Assembly: GCF_007673775.1 (NCBI RefSeq)
Contig: NZ_VEAF01000008.1
Span: 150,390 to 214,389, forward strand
Reading direction: 5' to 3'
Origin: Curtobacterium sp. 9128
Lineage (GTDB): Bacteria > Actinomycetota > Actinomycetes > Actinomycetales > Microbacteriaceae
DNA length: 64,000 nt
In this document: positions 35,803-43,760 of the stretch, in pieces
Position numbering within the stretch: position 1 is the stretch's first letter
Layout of the letters: every line of letters starts with the position of its first letter
Made by a program: the position numbers and the translations under genes
The notes under the pieces: model-generated
Database searches by the model: none
Told to the model about the DNA's origin: nothing
Seen by the model: only the letters and a program-made list of their open reading frames with translations

Positions 35803-35903
35803 GACAGTGTCGCTGTCGTACGACGTCGACATCGTCGCTCGCGAGCGCGTGCAACAGTTGCGCACGCGTGGCAGCGACAGCGTCGCTGTCGTACGACATC
35901 GAC
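35803..35903. repeat. 28-base direct repeat flanking a large dyad
   Basis: Two copies of a 28-base element (35803-35830 and 35876-35903, 26 of 28 identical, 73 bases apart) contain GTCGCTGTCGTACGAC. Between them lies the near-palindrome GCGTGCAACAGTTGCGCACGC. Located in the 290-base gene-less gap between the MFS and aldo/keto reductase genes. Confidence 0.8.
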
Positions 35904-36006
35904 CGTGTCACTCCGTGCGCACGCCCGGCGTCCCCACCAGTCCGGCGCGCCGCCCCTGTTCTCCACAGAACGGACTGGAGGCTCGGCTCGGCCCCGCCAC
36001 GACCGG

Positions 36007-36012
36007 CAGGAT
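36007..36012 (+). promoter_or_regulatory. Leaderless -10 element (CAGGAT) of the aldo/keto reductase gene
   Basis: CAGGAT, six bases, then ATG at 36019. Confidence 0.6.
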
Positions 36013-36018
36013 GGACGC

Positions 36019-36837
36019 ATGGTCACCTCCATCCCCCTCTGTGACGGCCGATCCGTCCCCGTCGTCGGGTTCGGCGTGTACAAGGTCGACGACGCCGAAG
36101 CCGAGACGGCCGTCGGCACCGCGCTCGCGTCTGGGTACCGCCACGTGGACACCGCCGAGATGTACGGCAACGAGAGCGGCGTCGGGAAGGCGATCCGAGC
36201 CTCCGGGCTGAACCGTGACGACGTCTTCGTCACCACCAAGGTGTGGAACAGCAACCAGGGGCGCGATGCGACCCTGCGCGCGTTCGACGCCAGTCTCGAC
36301 CGACTCGGGCTCCACGCCGTGGACCTGTACCTGATCCACTGGCCGGCGGCGGCCAACGACCGCTACGTCGAGACCTGGCGCACCCTGGTCGAGCTCCGCG
36401 AGTCCGGGCGCGCGCGCAGTGTCGGCGTCTCGAACTTCCAGGTGCCGCACCTGGAGCGGATCATCGCCGAGACGGGCGAGGTCCCGGCCGTGAACCAGGT
36501 CGAACGGCATCCGTGGCTCCCGCAGCGCGAGCTCATGGCCTTCCACGATCAGCACGGCATCGTGACGGAAGCCTGGTCACCGCTGGGGCGCGGGCGTCTG
36601 GTGGACGAGCCGGTGCTGGCGCGGATCGCCGAGGCGCACGGCGTCAGCGTCGCCCAGGTCCTCGTGCGGTGGAACGTGCAGCAGGGTGTCGTGGTGCTGC
36701 CGAAGTCGGTGACGCCGGAGCGCATCCGGTCGAACATCGACGTCGACGGGTTCACGCTCTCGACGGACGACCTCGCGGCGATCGCCGGTCTCGAGTCGGG
36801 GCAGCGAACGGGATCGCACCCGGACTCGGTCTCCTAG
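36019..36837 (+). CDS. Aldo/keto reductase
   Basis: A 272-residue NADPH-dependent (alpha/beta)8-barrel reductase. Family motifs are present: VGFGVYKV, GYRHVDTAEMYGNE with catalytic Asp and Tyr, TTKVW with catalytic Lys, LYLIHWP with catalytic His, and VLPKSVTPERIRSN for the cofactor phosphate. It closely resembles 2,5-diketo-D-gluconate reductase-type proteins (AKR5). It probably reduces aldehydes or diketones in the cytoplasm. Confidence 0.93.
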   Translation: MVTSIPLCDGRSVPVVGFGVYKVDDAEAETAVGTALASGYRHVDTAEMYGNESGVGKAIRASGLNRDDVFVTTKVWNSNQGRDATLRAFDASLDRLGLHAVDLYLIHWPAAANDRYVETWRTLVELRESGRARSVGVSNFQVPHLERIIAETGEVPAVNQVERHPWLPQRELMAFHDQHGIVTEAWSPLGRGRLVDEPVLARIAEAHGVSVAQVLVRWNVQQGVVVLPKSVTPERIRSNIDVDGFTLSTDDLAAIAGLESGQRTGSHPDSVS

Positions 36838-36936
36838 CAGCGGCGCGACCGCAGCAGCGCGGTGACGGTTCGGTCACGGCTCTTCCTCGCCGCGCCGTCT
36901 CGGCACTACGGTGTGGCTGACGAAGGGGAACGACGG

Positions 36937-37761
36937 ATGAACCGACGACCGTTGACGGTCGCTGTGGCGGGGGCTGCAGTCGTCGTCGCGCTCACGGGCT
37001 GCACGGCACTGGTCGGGCACGAACCGCTGCCCACACCCACCCGGACCACGGCAGCGACGCCGGGGCCGCACGGGTCCACGACGGGCAAGTCCGTCTCGTC
37101 GGTGTCGCTCGATCCCCCGGCCCTGGCCGCCGGGACGGTCGTCACCGAGACCGACCTCACGTCGCCGAGCGGCAAGACCTCCGTGCACGTGCAGGTCGTC
37201 GCGAACAGCCGCGGGACCTTCGACGTCCACCTGTCGGGCTACCGCACGACGAACCCGCAGGCGATGACCATCCAGTTCTCGGAGGACGTTCCGAAGCCGG
37301 GCGACGGTCCTGACCAGCGGACGTGGGGCGCGACGCAGTGGTCGGCAGCGTCCGGACCACCGGCGACGGCCAAGCTCAGCGACGCCGGGACGCGGCCGGA
37401 CTTCCTCCGCAGTGTGTCCCTCGTGCCGACCCTGATCGACGACGGCGACGGTTCCACACCGGCACCGTGGGCCGGGCACGTGCTCGCCGTCGCGCCCCTG
37501 ACCTGGTCGGTACCGAACCCGTACCCGAACCTCGCGGTGACGGTCGGCGCCGCGGGCCCCGGGGCGTACGGCGTGGTCCAGGACGCCGACGGCCGCCCGA
37601 GCACGTACCTCGTGGCGCACGGCGACGACCTGACCACCGTCGCGAAGCGGTTCGGGATCTCCGTGGCGCAGCTCCGCTGGTTGAACCCGGCGATGGAGAC
37701 CCGCAACGGGGACTGGATCCTCGAGAACACGACGCTGAACCTGAACCCGGCTGCGCGCTGA
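36937..37761 (+). CDS. LysM-domain lipoprotein
   Basis: A 274-residue lipoprotein precursor: hydrophobic segment VAVAGAAVVVALTGC with lipobox LTGC near residue 21, a Thr/Pro-rich linker, a beta-rich central domain (about 55-200) and a C-terminal LysM module (YLVAHGDDLTTVAKRFGIS to LRWLNPAM). It is likely anchored to the membrane and bound to peptidoglycan. AAGGGGA seven bases before the ATG supports the start. A terminator hairpin overlaps its stop codon. Confidence 0.85.
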   Translation: MNRRPLTVAVAGAAVVVALTGCTALVGHEPLPTPTRTTAATPGPHGSTTGKSVSSVSLDPPALAAGTVVTETDLTSPSGKTSVHVQVVANSRGTFDVHLSGYRTTNPQAMTIQFSEDVPKPGDGPDQRTWGATQWSAASGPPATAKLSDAGTRPDFLRSVSLVPTLIDDGDGSTPAPWAGHVLAVAPLTWSVPNPYPNLAVTVGAAGPGAYGVVQDADGRPSTYLVAHGDDLTTVAKRFGISVAQLRWLNPAMETRNGDWILENTTLNLNPAAR

Positions 37762-37769
37762 CGCAGCCG
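37748..37769 (+). terminator. Hairpin terminator overlapping the LysM lipoprotein stop
   Basis: CGGCTGCG-N6-CGCAGCCG followed by TTTCC; the stop codon is in the loop. Confidence 0.75.
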
Positions 37770-37790
37770 TTTCCGGCGGCGGTCTGGTCT

Positions 37791-38120
37791 TCAGCCCTTG
37801 CGGTCCTCCTCGGACTGCCACGGCAGGTGCAGGTCGCCGGGCTCGGGCTCGACGTCGCCCGCATCGTCGGCACCACCGGTCCCGGGGGCAGCGATGACCT
37901 TCGAGGGGTCGATGCCGTCCTCGCGCAGGTCGTCGTCGTCGCGCTGCAGGGTCTGCGACGCCTCGGTCTCACGCTCGCTCGACGGGCTGTAGGCGGTGTC
38001 CGCGGCACGCTGCTCGTCGCGCGATGCCCCGGCGACGTCGTCGCCGTGCGCCGCGTCGTGCAGGGCTCCGGACCGTGCTCGGTCGTCGGATGGTTCGGGA
38101 CCGCTGATGTCGCTGCTCAT
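37791..38120 (-). CDS. Hydrophilic acidic protein of unknown function
   Basis: A 109-residue protein that is very rich in Asp, Glu, Ser and Ala with almost no hydrophobic residues, probably disordered. The only recognisable segments are DDDDLREDGIDPSKVIAAPG and GDLHLPWQSEEDR. GAGAGGA lies before the ATG at 38120. Such proteins are common next to PH-like membrane proteins in Microbacteriaceae, which is also true here, but no function is known. Confidence 0.65.
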   Translation of the reverse strand: MSSDISGPEPSDDRARSGALHDAAHGDDVAGASRDEQRAADTAYSPSSERETEASQTLQRDDDDLREDGIDPSKVIAAPGTGGADDAGDVEPEPGDLHLPWQSEEDRKG

Positions 38121-38235
38121 GGTGTTCCTCTCGTCCGCCCCAACCGTAGGCGCGGCCGCCCCGCCCCCTCCCAGCGGCCGGTGCCCCCTGACCCGACGTC
38201 GTCGTGGACAGGCGCCGGATACCGTGGTGTCCACC

Positions 38236-38805
38236 ATGGACGCCCGCGCTGTCGCCGCCGATCGATTGCTCCCGGACGAAACGCTGCTGTGGGCCGGTCA
38301 GAGCGACCCAGCGAAGACGTTCGGCGACGACGACCGGTACCTCGTTCCCTTCAGCGTGCTGTTCCTCGGCTTCGTCGTGGTCGCGCTCATCGCTGCATGC
38401 CGTGGCCGAGCACACCTCTCCGCGGTGATCCCACTCGCGCTCCTGACGGCTGCCGGTCTGCACCTGCTCGTCGGACGGTTCTTCGTGAAGCGTCACCGGA
38501 AGCGCACCGAGGTCTACGCCGTCACCGACCGACGCGTGCTCGTGGTCACGCGTCGGGGTGACCGCGAGACCGACGTCCGCAGGACCGACCGGCAGGTCGC
38601 ATGGTCCGGCCGCCACGTCTCGGTGAGCTGGGACGACACCTCGGATCTCGACACGCTGTTCTGGGGCGGGAGCACCTCGGTTCGGCAGTACGCGAACACC
38701 GGCCTGGACGGGCTGTCGGGCCGACGCGACTTCGCGTTCTACGACGTCCTGGACGGCGACGCGCTCCTCGCTGCCCTCGACGCGGCGAGCGCCGGCGGTC
38801 GCTGA
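38236..38805 (+). CDS. Membrane protein with bacterial PH-like domain
   Basis: A 189-residue protein: LPDETLLWAGQSDP near the N-terminus is the typical entry to YdbT/bPH-type domains; two transmembrane helices follow (about 38-56 and 62-78); then YAVTDRRVLVVTRRGDRETD, the core strand of the PH-like fold, and a short C-terminal helix. Function unknown. A GTG nine bases upstream (38227) is an alternative start. Confidence 0.75.
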   Translation: MDARAVAADRLLPDETLLWAGQSDPAKTFGDDDRYLVPFSVLFLGFVVVALIAACRGRAHLSAVIPLALLTAAGLHLLVGRFFVKRHRKRTEVYAVTDRRVLVVTRRGDRETDVRRTDRQVAWSGRHVSVSWDDTSDLDTLFWGGSTSVRQYANTGLDGLSGRRDFAFYDVLDGDALLAALDAASAGGR

Positions 38806-38941
38806 GGGCCCAGAGACGCTGCGCGCTCCCGAACCTGAGCGCCCACGGTGTTGAGCGCCCACGGAAGCCGAGCGCCCGCGCGTACCGAGCGCGTCCGCTA
38901 CCGTTGTCGGGCACGCGCCCCACCCCCAGGAGGTACCCCCC

Positions 38942-39463
38942 GTGACGATCGTCGCAGCAGCTGACGGCTCCGCCCTCGGCAACCCCGGCCCGGCTGGCTG
39001 GGCCTGGTACGTCGACGACGACCGCTGGGCTGCCGGAGGATGGCCGCGCGGCACCAACAACCAGGGCGAACTGACCGCGGTCCTGCAGCTCCTCCGCGCG
39101 ACCGAGGGCACCGGGGAGCCGTTGCACATCCTGTGCGACAGCCAGTACGCCATCAAGGCCTGCACCGAGTGGCTCGCCGGATGGAAGCGGAAGGGCTGGC
39201 GCAAGGCCGACGGCAAGCCCGTGCTGAACGTCGAGATCATCAAGGAGCTGGACGAGGCGCTGCAGGACCGCAAGGTCACGTTCGAGTGGGTGCGCGGGCA
39301 CATGGGGCACGAGATGAACGAGGCCGCCGACGTCCGCGCGCGGGGCGCCGCGACGGCGTACCAGAACCACACCGAGGTCCCGACGGGCCCGGGCTGGCCG
39401 GGCGTCCAGGTCGCCGAACCGGCGGCGCTGCCCGAGCCCACGCCGCCCGCGACCCTGTTCTAG
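38942..39463 (+). CDS. rnhA: Ribonuclease HI
   Basis: A 173-residue RNase H: DGSALGNPGPAGWAWYVD with catalytic Asp, TNNQGELTAVLQLL with Glu, ILCDSQYAI with Asp and WVRGHMGHEMNEAADV with the last acidic and His residues. It cleaves RNA in RNA/DNA hybrids during replication and transcription. The Pro-rich end (EPTPPATLF) is a non-catalytic tail. AGGAGG lies seven bases before the GTG. Confidence 0.94.
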   Translation: MTIVAAADGSALGNPGPAGWAWYVDDDRWAAGGWPRGTNNQGELTAVLQLLRATEGTGEPLHILCDSQYAIKACTEWLAGWKRKGWRKADGKPVLNVEIIKELDEALQDRKVTFEWVRGHMGHEMNEAADVRARGAATAYQNHTEVPTGPGWPGVQVAEPAALPEPTPPATLF

Positions 39464-39487
39464 CGGACGCTCGCGGCGGGCGTCCGC
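39463..39487 (+). terminator. Hairpin terminator after rnhA
   Basis: GCGGACGC-N9-GCGTCCGC beginning on the stop codon. The convergent helicase gene ends 93 bases further on. Confidence 0.75.
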
Positions 39488-39579
39488 AGCCCGCAGACAG
39501 CAGCCAGCAGCCCCCAGCTCGCGGCGAGCAGCCCACAGCGAAGCGCCGCAGAGCGGAGCGCCGCGCCCGGGTGCGGGCC

Positions 39580-42144
39580 TCAGTCCACGTCCACCTCGGC
39601 CCAGCCGTCGAACCGCCCGATCTCGGTCACCCGGACCACCGCCTCCCCCGCTTCGTCCGAGGCGTCGAGGTCGATCGTCGCCGAGAACCCGAAGTCCTTG
39701 TCCCCCGACGGGTCCGCGAAGATCTGCCGCGCACGCCACGAGCGGCCCCGTTCCTCGAGCACCAGGTACTGCATCGACCGCGCCTCGGCATCGATCCCGA
39801 GTGAGTCGTGCTCGTCGTAGTACTCCTCGAGCACGGCGTCCCACGCGTCGGCGTCGAACCCGGCGGCACCGTCGAGCGCCCCGAGCCCCTCGACGTCGTC
39901 GCGCGCCGCGAGCAGCACGCGCTGGAACAGGGCGTTGCGCACCAGGATCCGGAACGCCCGCACGTTGCCGGTGAGCCGGGCGGGCTGCGGCGGCGTGATG
40001 TCCTCGTGCTCGGCGGAGGCGAGTGCGACGTCCCCGTTGACCAGGGCCTCCCACTCGTCGACGAGCGACGAGTCGACCTGACGCACGAGTTCCCCGAGCC
40101 ACTCGATCAGGTCGTCGAGCTCCTGCGTGCGCTGCTCCTCGGAGATGGTCTGGCGCATCGTGCGGTACGCGTCGGAGAGGTACCGCAGCACGAGCCCCTC
40201 GGACCGGGTCAGCTGGTAGAACCGCACGAAGTCGCCGAAGGTCATCGCCCGCTCGTACATGTCGCGGACCACGGCCTTGGGTGACAGCGTGAAGTCGAGC
40301 ACCCACGGCTGTTCGGCCGCGTAGGCCTCGTACGCAGCGGTGAGGAGTTCGTCGAGCGGCTTCGGCCAGGTGACCTCCTCGAGGAGTTCCATGCGCTCCT
40401 CGTACTCGATGCCCTCCTGCTTCATCCGCGCCACTGCTTCGCCGCGCTCCTTGAACTGCTGCTGGGACAGGATGGCGCGGGGGTCGTCGAGCGTGGCTTC
40501 CACGATGGACACCATGTCGAGGGGGTACGTCGGCGACTCCGGGTCGAGGAGCTCGAACGCGGCGAGCGCGAACGGCGACAGCGGCTGGTTGAGTGCGAAG
40601 TTCGGCTGCAGGTCGACCGTCACCCGGTACGAGACCGGCGGACCGGGGACCCGTTCGATGACCTGGGCGTTGATCAGCGTCCTGGCGATCGTCAGCGCCC
40701 GCCTGGCCATCGCGAGCTGCCGAGCGCGGGGTTCGTGGTTGTCGAACACGAGCGACCGGACGGCCTCGAAGGCGTCACCCCCGCGTCCGACGACGGCCAG
40801 CACCATCGCGTGCGTGATCCGCATGCGCGACACCATCGGCTCGGGTTCGGCCTGGATGAGCCGCTCGAACGACGCCTGTCCCCACGAGACGAACCCGTCC
40901 GGCGCCTTCTTGCGCTTGACCTTGTTCTTCTTCTTCGGGTCGTCCCCGGCCTTCGCGACGGCCCGGGCGTTCTCGATGTCGTGCTCAGGCGCCTCGGCCA
41001 CGACGTCGCCCTCGGTGTCGTACCCGGCGCGTCCGGCACGGCCGGCGATCTGGTGGAACTCGCGCGCGGAGAGCTGCCGCATCTTCGTGCCGTCGAACTT
41101 GGTCAGCCCGTTCAACAGCACGGACCGGATCGGCACGTTGATGCCGACACCGAGCGTGTCCGTGCCGCAGATCACCGGCAGGAGTCCCCGCTGTGCGAGC
41201 TGCTCGACGAGCCGCCGGTACTTCGGGAGCATGCCGGCGTGGTGCACGCCGATCCCGGCGCGGATCAGGCGGGAGAGCGTCTGCCCGAAGCCGGCGCTGA
41301 AGCGGAACCCGGCGATCGCCTCGGCGATCTCGTCGCGCCGCTCGCGCGAGGCGACCTTGACCGACATGAGCGCCTGCGCCCGTTCGAGCGCAGCAGCCTG
41401 CGCGAAGTGCACGATGTAGACGGGCGCCTTGCCCTCCTCGAGCAGACGCTCGACGGTCTCCTGCACCGGCGTCATGACGTACTCGTACTCGAGCGGGACC
41501 GGACGCGAGACCCCGGTGACCCGGGCGGTCGGTCGTCCGGTGCGCCGGGAGAGGTCGTCGGCGATGGTCGTGACGTCGCCGAGCGTCGCGGACATGAGCA
41601 GGAACTGCGCGCGTTCGAGCACCAGGAGCGGCACCTGCCAGGCCCATCCGCGGTCCGGCTCGCCGTAGAAGTGGAACTCGTCCATCACGACGACGTCCAC
41701 GTCGGCGTCGGCCCCCTGCCGCAGCGCCAGGTTCGCGAGGATCTCGGCCGTGCAGCACACGATCGGCGCATCGGCGTTGACGCTCGAGTCGCCGGTGACC
41801 ATGCCGACGTTCTGCGCACCGAACAGGTCGACGAGCTGGAAGAACTTCTCGGACACCAGGGCCTTGATCGGGGCCGTGTAGAAGCTCCGCTTGCCCTCCG
41901 CCAGCGCGGCGAAGTGCGCACCGGCCGCCACCAGGGACTTGCCGGTGCCGGTCGGCGTGCTGAGGATCACGTTGGCGCCGGAGACGAGCTCGATGACGGC
42001 TTCGTCCTGCGCGGGGTAGAGCGGGCGGCCCCCGTCGGCCGCCCAGTCGGCGAAGGCCTGGTAGACGGCGTCGGGATCGACGACACCGCCGGGGGCCGCC
42101 GGCATCGCGGCGACGAGCGGAGCAGCAGTGGTGACGTCGGTCAT
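39580..42144 (-). CDS. Ski2-like DEAD/DEAH-box RNA helicase with DUF3516
   Basis: An 854-residue superfamily 2 helicase: Walker A STPTGTGKSLVAAG (about 60), DEFH motif in VVVMDEFHFYG, SAT motif in LLMSATLGD, and motif VI QIAGRAGRAGYD. After the two RecA domains there is a Lys-rich insert (KKKNKVKRKKAPDGF) and a C-terminal DUF3516-type domain (about 480-854). Actinobacterial members of this family are conserved and likely act in RNA metabolism or RNA decay. The frame extends upstream, but the ATG at 42144 matches the family length and removes an antisense artefact. Confidence 0.92.
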   Translation of the reverse strand: MTDVTTAAPLVAAMPAAPGGVVDPDAVYQAFADWAADGGRPLYPAQDEAVIELVSGANVILSTPTGTGKSLVAAGAHFAALAEGKRSFYTAPIKALVSEKFFQLVDLFGAQNVGMVTGDSSVNADAPIVCCTAEILANLALRQGADADVDVVVMDEFHFYGEPDRGWAWQVPLLVLERAQFLLMSATLGDVTTIADDLSRRTGRPTARVTGVSRPVPLEYEYVMTPVQETVERLLEEGKAPVYIVHFAQAAALERAQALMSVKVASRERRDEIAEAIAGFRFSAGFGQTLSRLIRAGIGVHHAGMLPKYRRLVEQLAQRGLLPVICGTDTLGVGINVPIRSVLLNGLTKFDGTKMRQLSAREFHQIAGRAGRAGYDTEGDVVAEAPEHDIENARAVAKAGDDPKKKNKVKRKKAPDGFVSWGQASFERLIQAEPEPMVSRMRITHAMVLAVVGRGGDAFEAVRSLVFDNHEPRARQLAMARRALTIARTLINAQVIERVPGPPVSYRVTVDLQPNFALNQPLSPFALAAFELLDPESPTYPLDMVSIVEATLDDPRAILSQQQFKERGEAVARMKQEGIEYEERMELLEEVTWPKPLDELLTAAYEAYAAEQPWVLDFTLSPKAVVRDMYERAMTFGDFVRFYQLTRSEGLVLRYLSDAYRTMRQTISEEQRTQELDDLIEWLGELVRQVDSSLVDEWEALVNGDVALASAEHEDITPPQPARLTGNVRAFRILVRNALFQRVLLAARDDVEGLGALDGAAGFDADAWDAVLEEYYDEHDSLGIDAEARSMQYLVLEERGRSWRARQIFADPSGDKDFGFSATIDLDASDEAGEAVVRVTEIGRFDGWAEVDVD

Positions 42145-42237
42145 GCACCCATCCTCCCAGCCTGGTCGCCGTGCTCGGTCGGGAGGCTCGAGATCCGTGG
42201 ACAGACACCGCACCTTCCACAGATCCATGCACTCGCA

Positions 42238-42243
42238 TAGAAT
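42238..42243 (+). promoter_or_regulatory. Leaderless -10 element (TAGAAT) of the first LLM gene
   Basis: TAGAAT, six bases, then GTG at 42250. Confidence 0.65.
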
Positions 42244-42249
42244 CGACCC

Positions 42250-43260
42250 GTGCGCGAACTCGGCTTCCTGTCCTTCGTCCCGAACCACGGCGGCCCTGCG
42301 GGCGCGGCCGGTGCCCTCGAGGACGGCCTGCGGCTGTTCGAGCGCGCCGAGCGCCTGGGCTACGGCACGGGCTGGGTCCGGGGACGGCACTTCGAACCGT
42401 ACCTGACGAGCCCGATGACGTTCTTCGCCGCCGCGGCGCAGCGGACCTCCTCGATCGGGTTCGGCACCGCGGTGCTCGGGATGCGCTACGAGGACCCGGT
42501 CCGCCTCGCCGAGGACGCCAGCACGGTCGACCTGCTGAGCAGCGGCCGTGTCCAGCTCGGCATCAGCACGGGCATCGCCGGGTACGGCCCGATCCTCGAC
42601 CCCGTGTTCGGGTCCGTGGACCGGAGCTTCCGCGACGAGGCCGAGGCCCGCGCCGCCCGCCTGCTCGAGGTCCTCGACGGCCGCGCCCTCGGGACGTCCG
42701 GCAAGGGGTACGAGAGCATCCCCGCGGACACCGAGTTGACCCTGCAGCCCCGGAGCCCGGAGCTCCGGGACCGCGTCTGGTGGGGCGGCGGCAGCATGGG
42801 CACCGCGCGCCGGACCGCCGAGAAGGGGCTGCTGCTGCACTGCTCGACCTTGAACACCGAAGACACCGGCGAGCCCTTCGCCGTCGCGCAGGCAGCCCAG
42901 ATCGACGCCTACCGCGAACGCTTCGCCGAACTGCACCCGACGCGCACGCCGAAGGTCGCCGTCGGCCGCATCGTCGTCCCACTCCTCGACGACCACGACC
43001 GCGCGGTCCACCGGGAGTTCCTCGAGGGCTACGCCTCCGGCATGGACGACGAGGGCCGACCGCTCTCCGGGAACCCGCCGTTCCGCTTCAGCAAGGTCGT
43101 GTCCGGCGAGCCCGACGCGATCGTCGAGGCCCTGCGCGCCGACCCCGCCGTCTCCGCCACCGACGAACTCGTCATCACCCTGCCCGCGAACGGCGACGCA
43201 GCCTCCCACGAACGGATCCTGACCGTCATCGCCGAGCAGATCGCGCCGCAGCTGGCCTGA
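42250..43260 (+). CDS. LLM-class (bacterial luciferase-like) flavin-dependent oxidoreductase
   Basis: A 336-residue TIM-barrel protein of the luciferase-like monooxygenase superfamily: GFLSFVPNHGG at the N-terminus, GTAVLGMRYEDPVRLAEDAS, GRVQLGISTG and RVWWGGGSMGTARRTAEKG are typical of FMN- or F420-dependent members. Cytoplasmic; substrate unknown. It has a clear paralogue at 52776 with shared NTEDTGEPF-like and QI-x-RF segments. GTG 42250 is chosen because a -10 hexamer lies six bases upstream. Confidence 0.9.
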   Translation: MRELGFLSFVPNHGGPAGAAGALEDGLRLFERAERLGYGTGWVRGRHFEPYLTSPMTFFAAAAQRTSSIGFGTAVLGMRYEDPVRLAEDASTVDLLSSGRVQLGISTGIAGYGPILDPVFGSVDRSFRDEAEARAARLLEVLDGRALGTSGKGYESIPADTELTLQPRSPELRDRVWWGGGSMGTARRTAEKGLLLHCSTLNTEDTGEPFAVAQAAQIDAYRERFAELHPTRTPKVAVGRIVVPLLDDHDRAVHREFLEGYASGMDDEGRPLSGNPPFRFSKVVSGEPDAIVEALRADPAVSATDELVITLPANGDAASHERILTVIAEQIAPQLA

Positions 43261-43562
43261 CCCGGCAGGGAGCCGTGCCGAGCGCGGACCCAGACCGGCA
43301 GCCACCGAGCACGGACCCCAGACCGGCAGACCCCGACCGCGGAACCCCGAGCGGATCACATCCGGCGGGGCCCGCACGAGCTGGTGGGGCCCGGGGCTCC
43401 CGCCGGATGCCCATCTCGTCCCTGATCCGCACGAGATGGTGCTTGCATCGTCCCACCATCACTGTCGTTTGTCACAGGGCAACGAAGCGGGTCACAGCGA
43501 ACGTTGATCATTCGTCACGATCGGGGGACGTCCGCGGCGCGCCATCGCCCCCGGAGACAAGG
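43261..43562. other. Gene-less tract with stacked inverted repeats
   Basis: No gene is supported. Perfect 11-base arms CATCCGGCGGG/CCCGCCGGATG lie at 43359-43369 and 43399-43409, immediately followed by 9-base arms CCATCTCGT/ACGAGATGG at 43411-43419 and 43431-43439. Imperfect CAGACCGGCAG repeats precede them, and GTCACAG occurs twice near 43470 and 43492. Confidence 0.7.
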
Positions 43563-43593
43563 GATGCGCCCCCGCAGAACGCGGGGGCGCATC
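43563..43593. terminator. Perfect 13-bp hairpin terminator
   Basis: GATGCGCCCCCGC and its complement with a five-base loop (AGAAC), the most stable-looking hairpin in the window, located 300 bases after the LLM gene and 168 bases after the stop of the convergent beta-glucosidase gene. It may end either transcript, or that of a small RNA from the tract before it. Confidence 0.85.
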
Positions 43594-43760
43594 GTGTCGC
43601 ACCAGGTCCGTCGGAGCTCCGACGGCCGGATCAGGAGGCCGTGTCGCTCAGCAGGCGAACCCGTGACGGTGCGCGCGCCGACGGTAACCAGCCGCCTGGC
43701 GCAGCGACCATGCTAGTGACCCCACCTGGTCGTGTGCGCGGAAACCGGATGTGGGAACGC

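Noticed and set aside
33452..35911. An 819-codon minus-strand frame across nrdI, nrdH and the MFS gene
   Set aside because: Runs antisense to an MFS transporter and overlaps nrdH and nrdI in a wrong frame; no recognisable domain.
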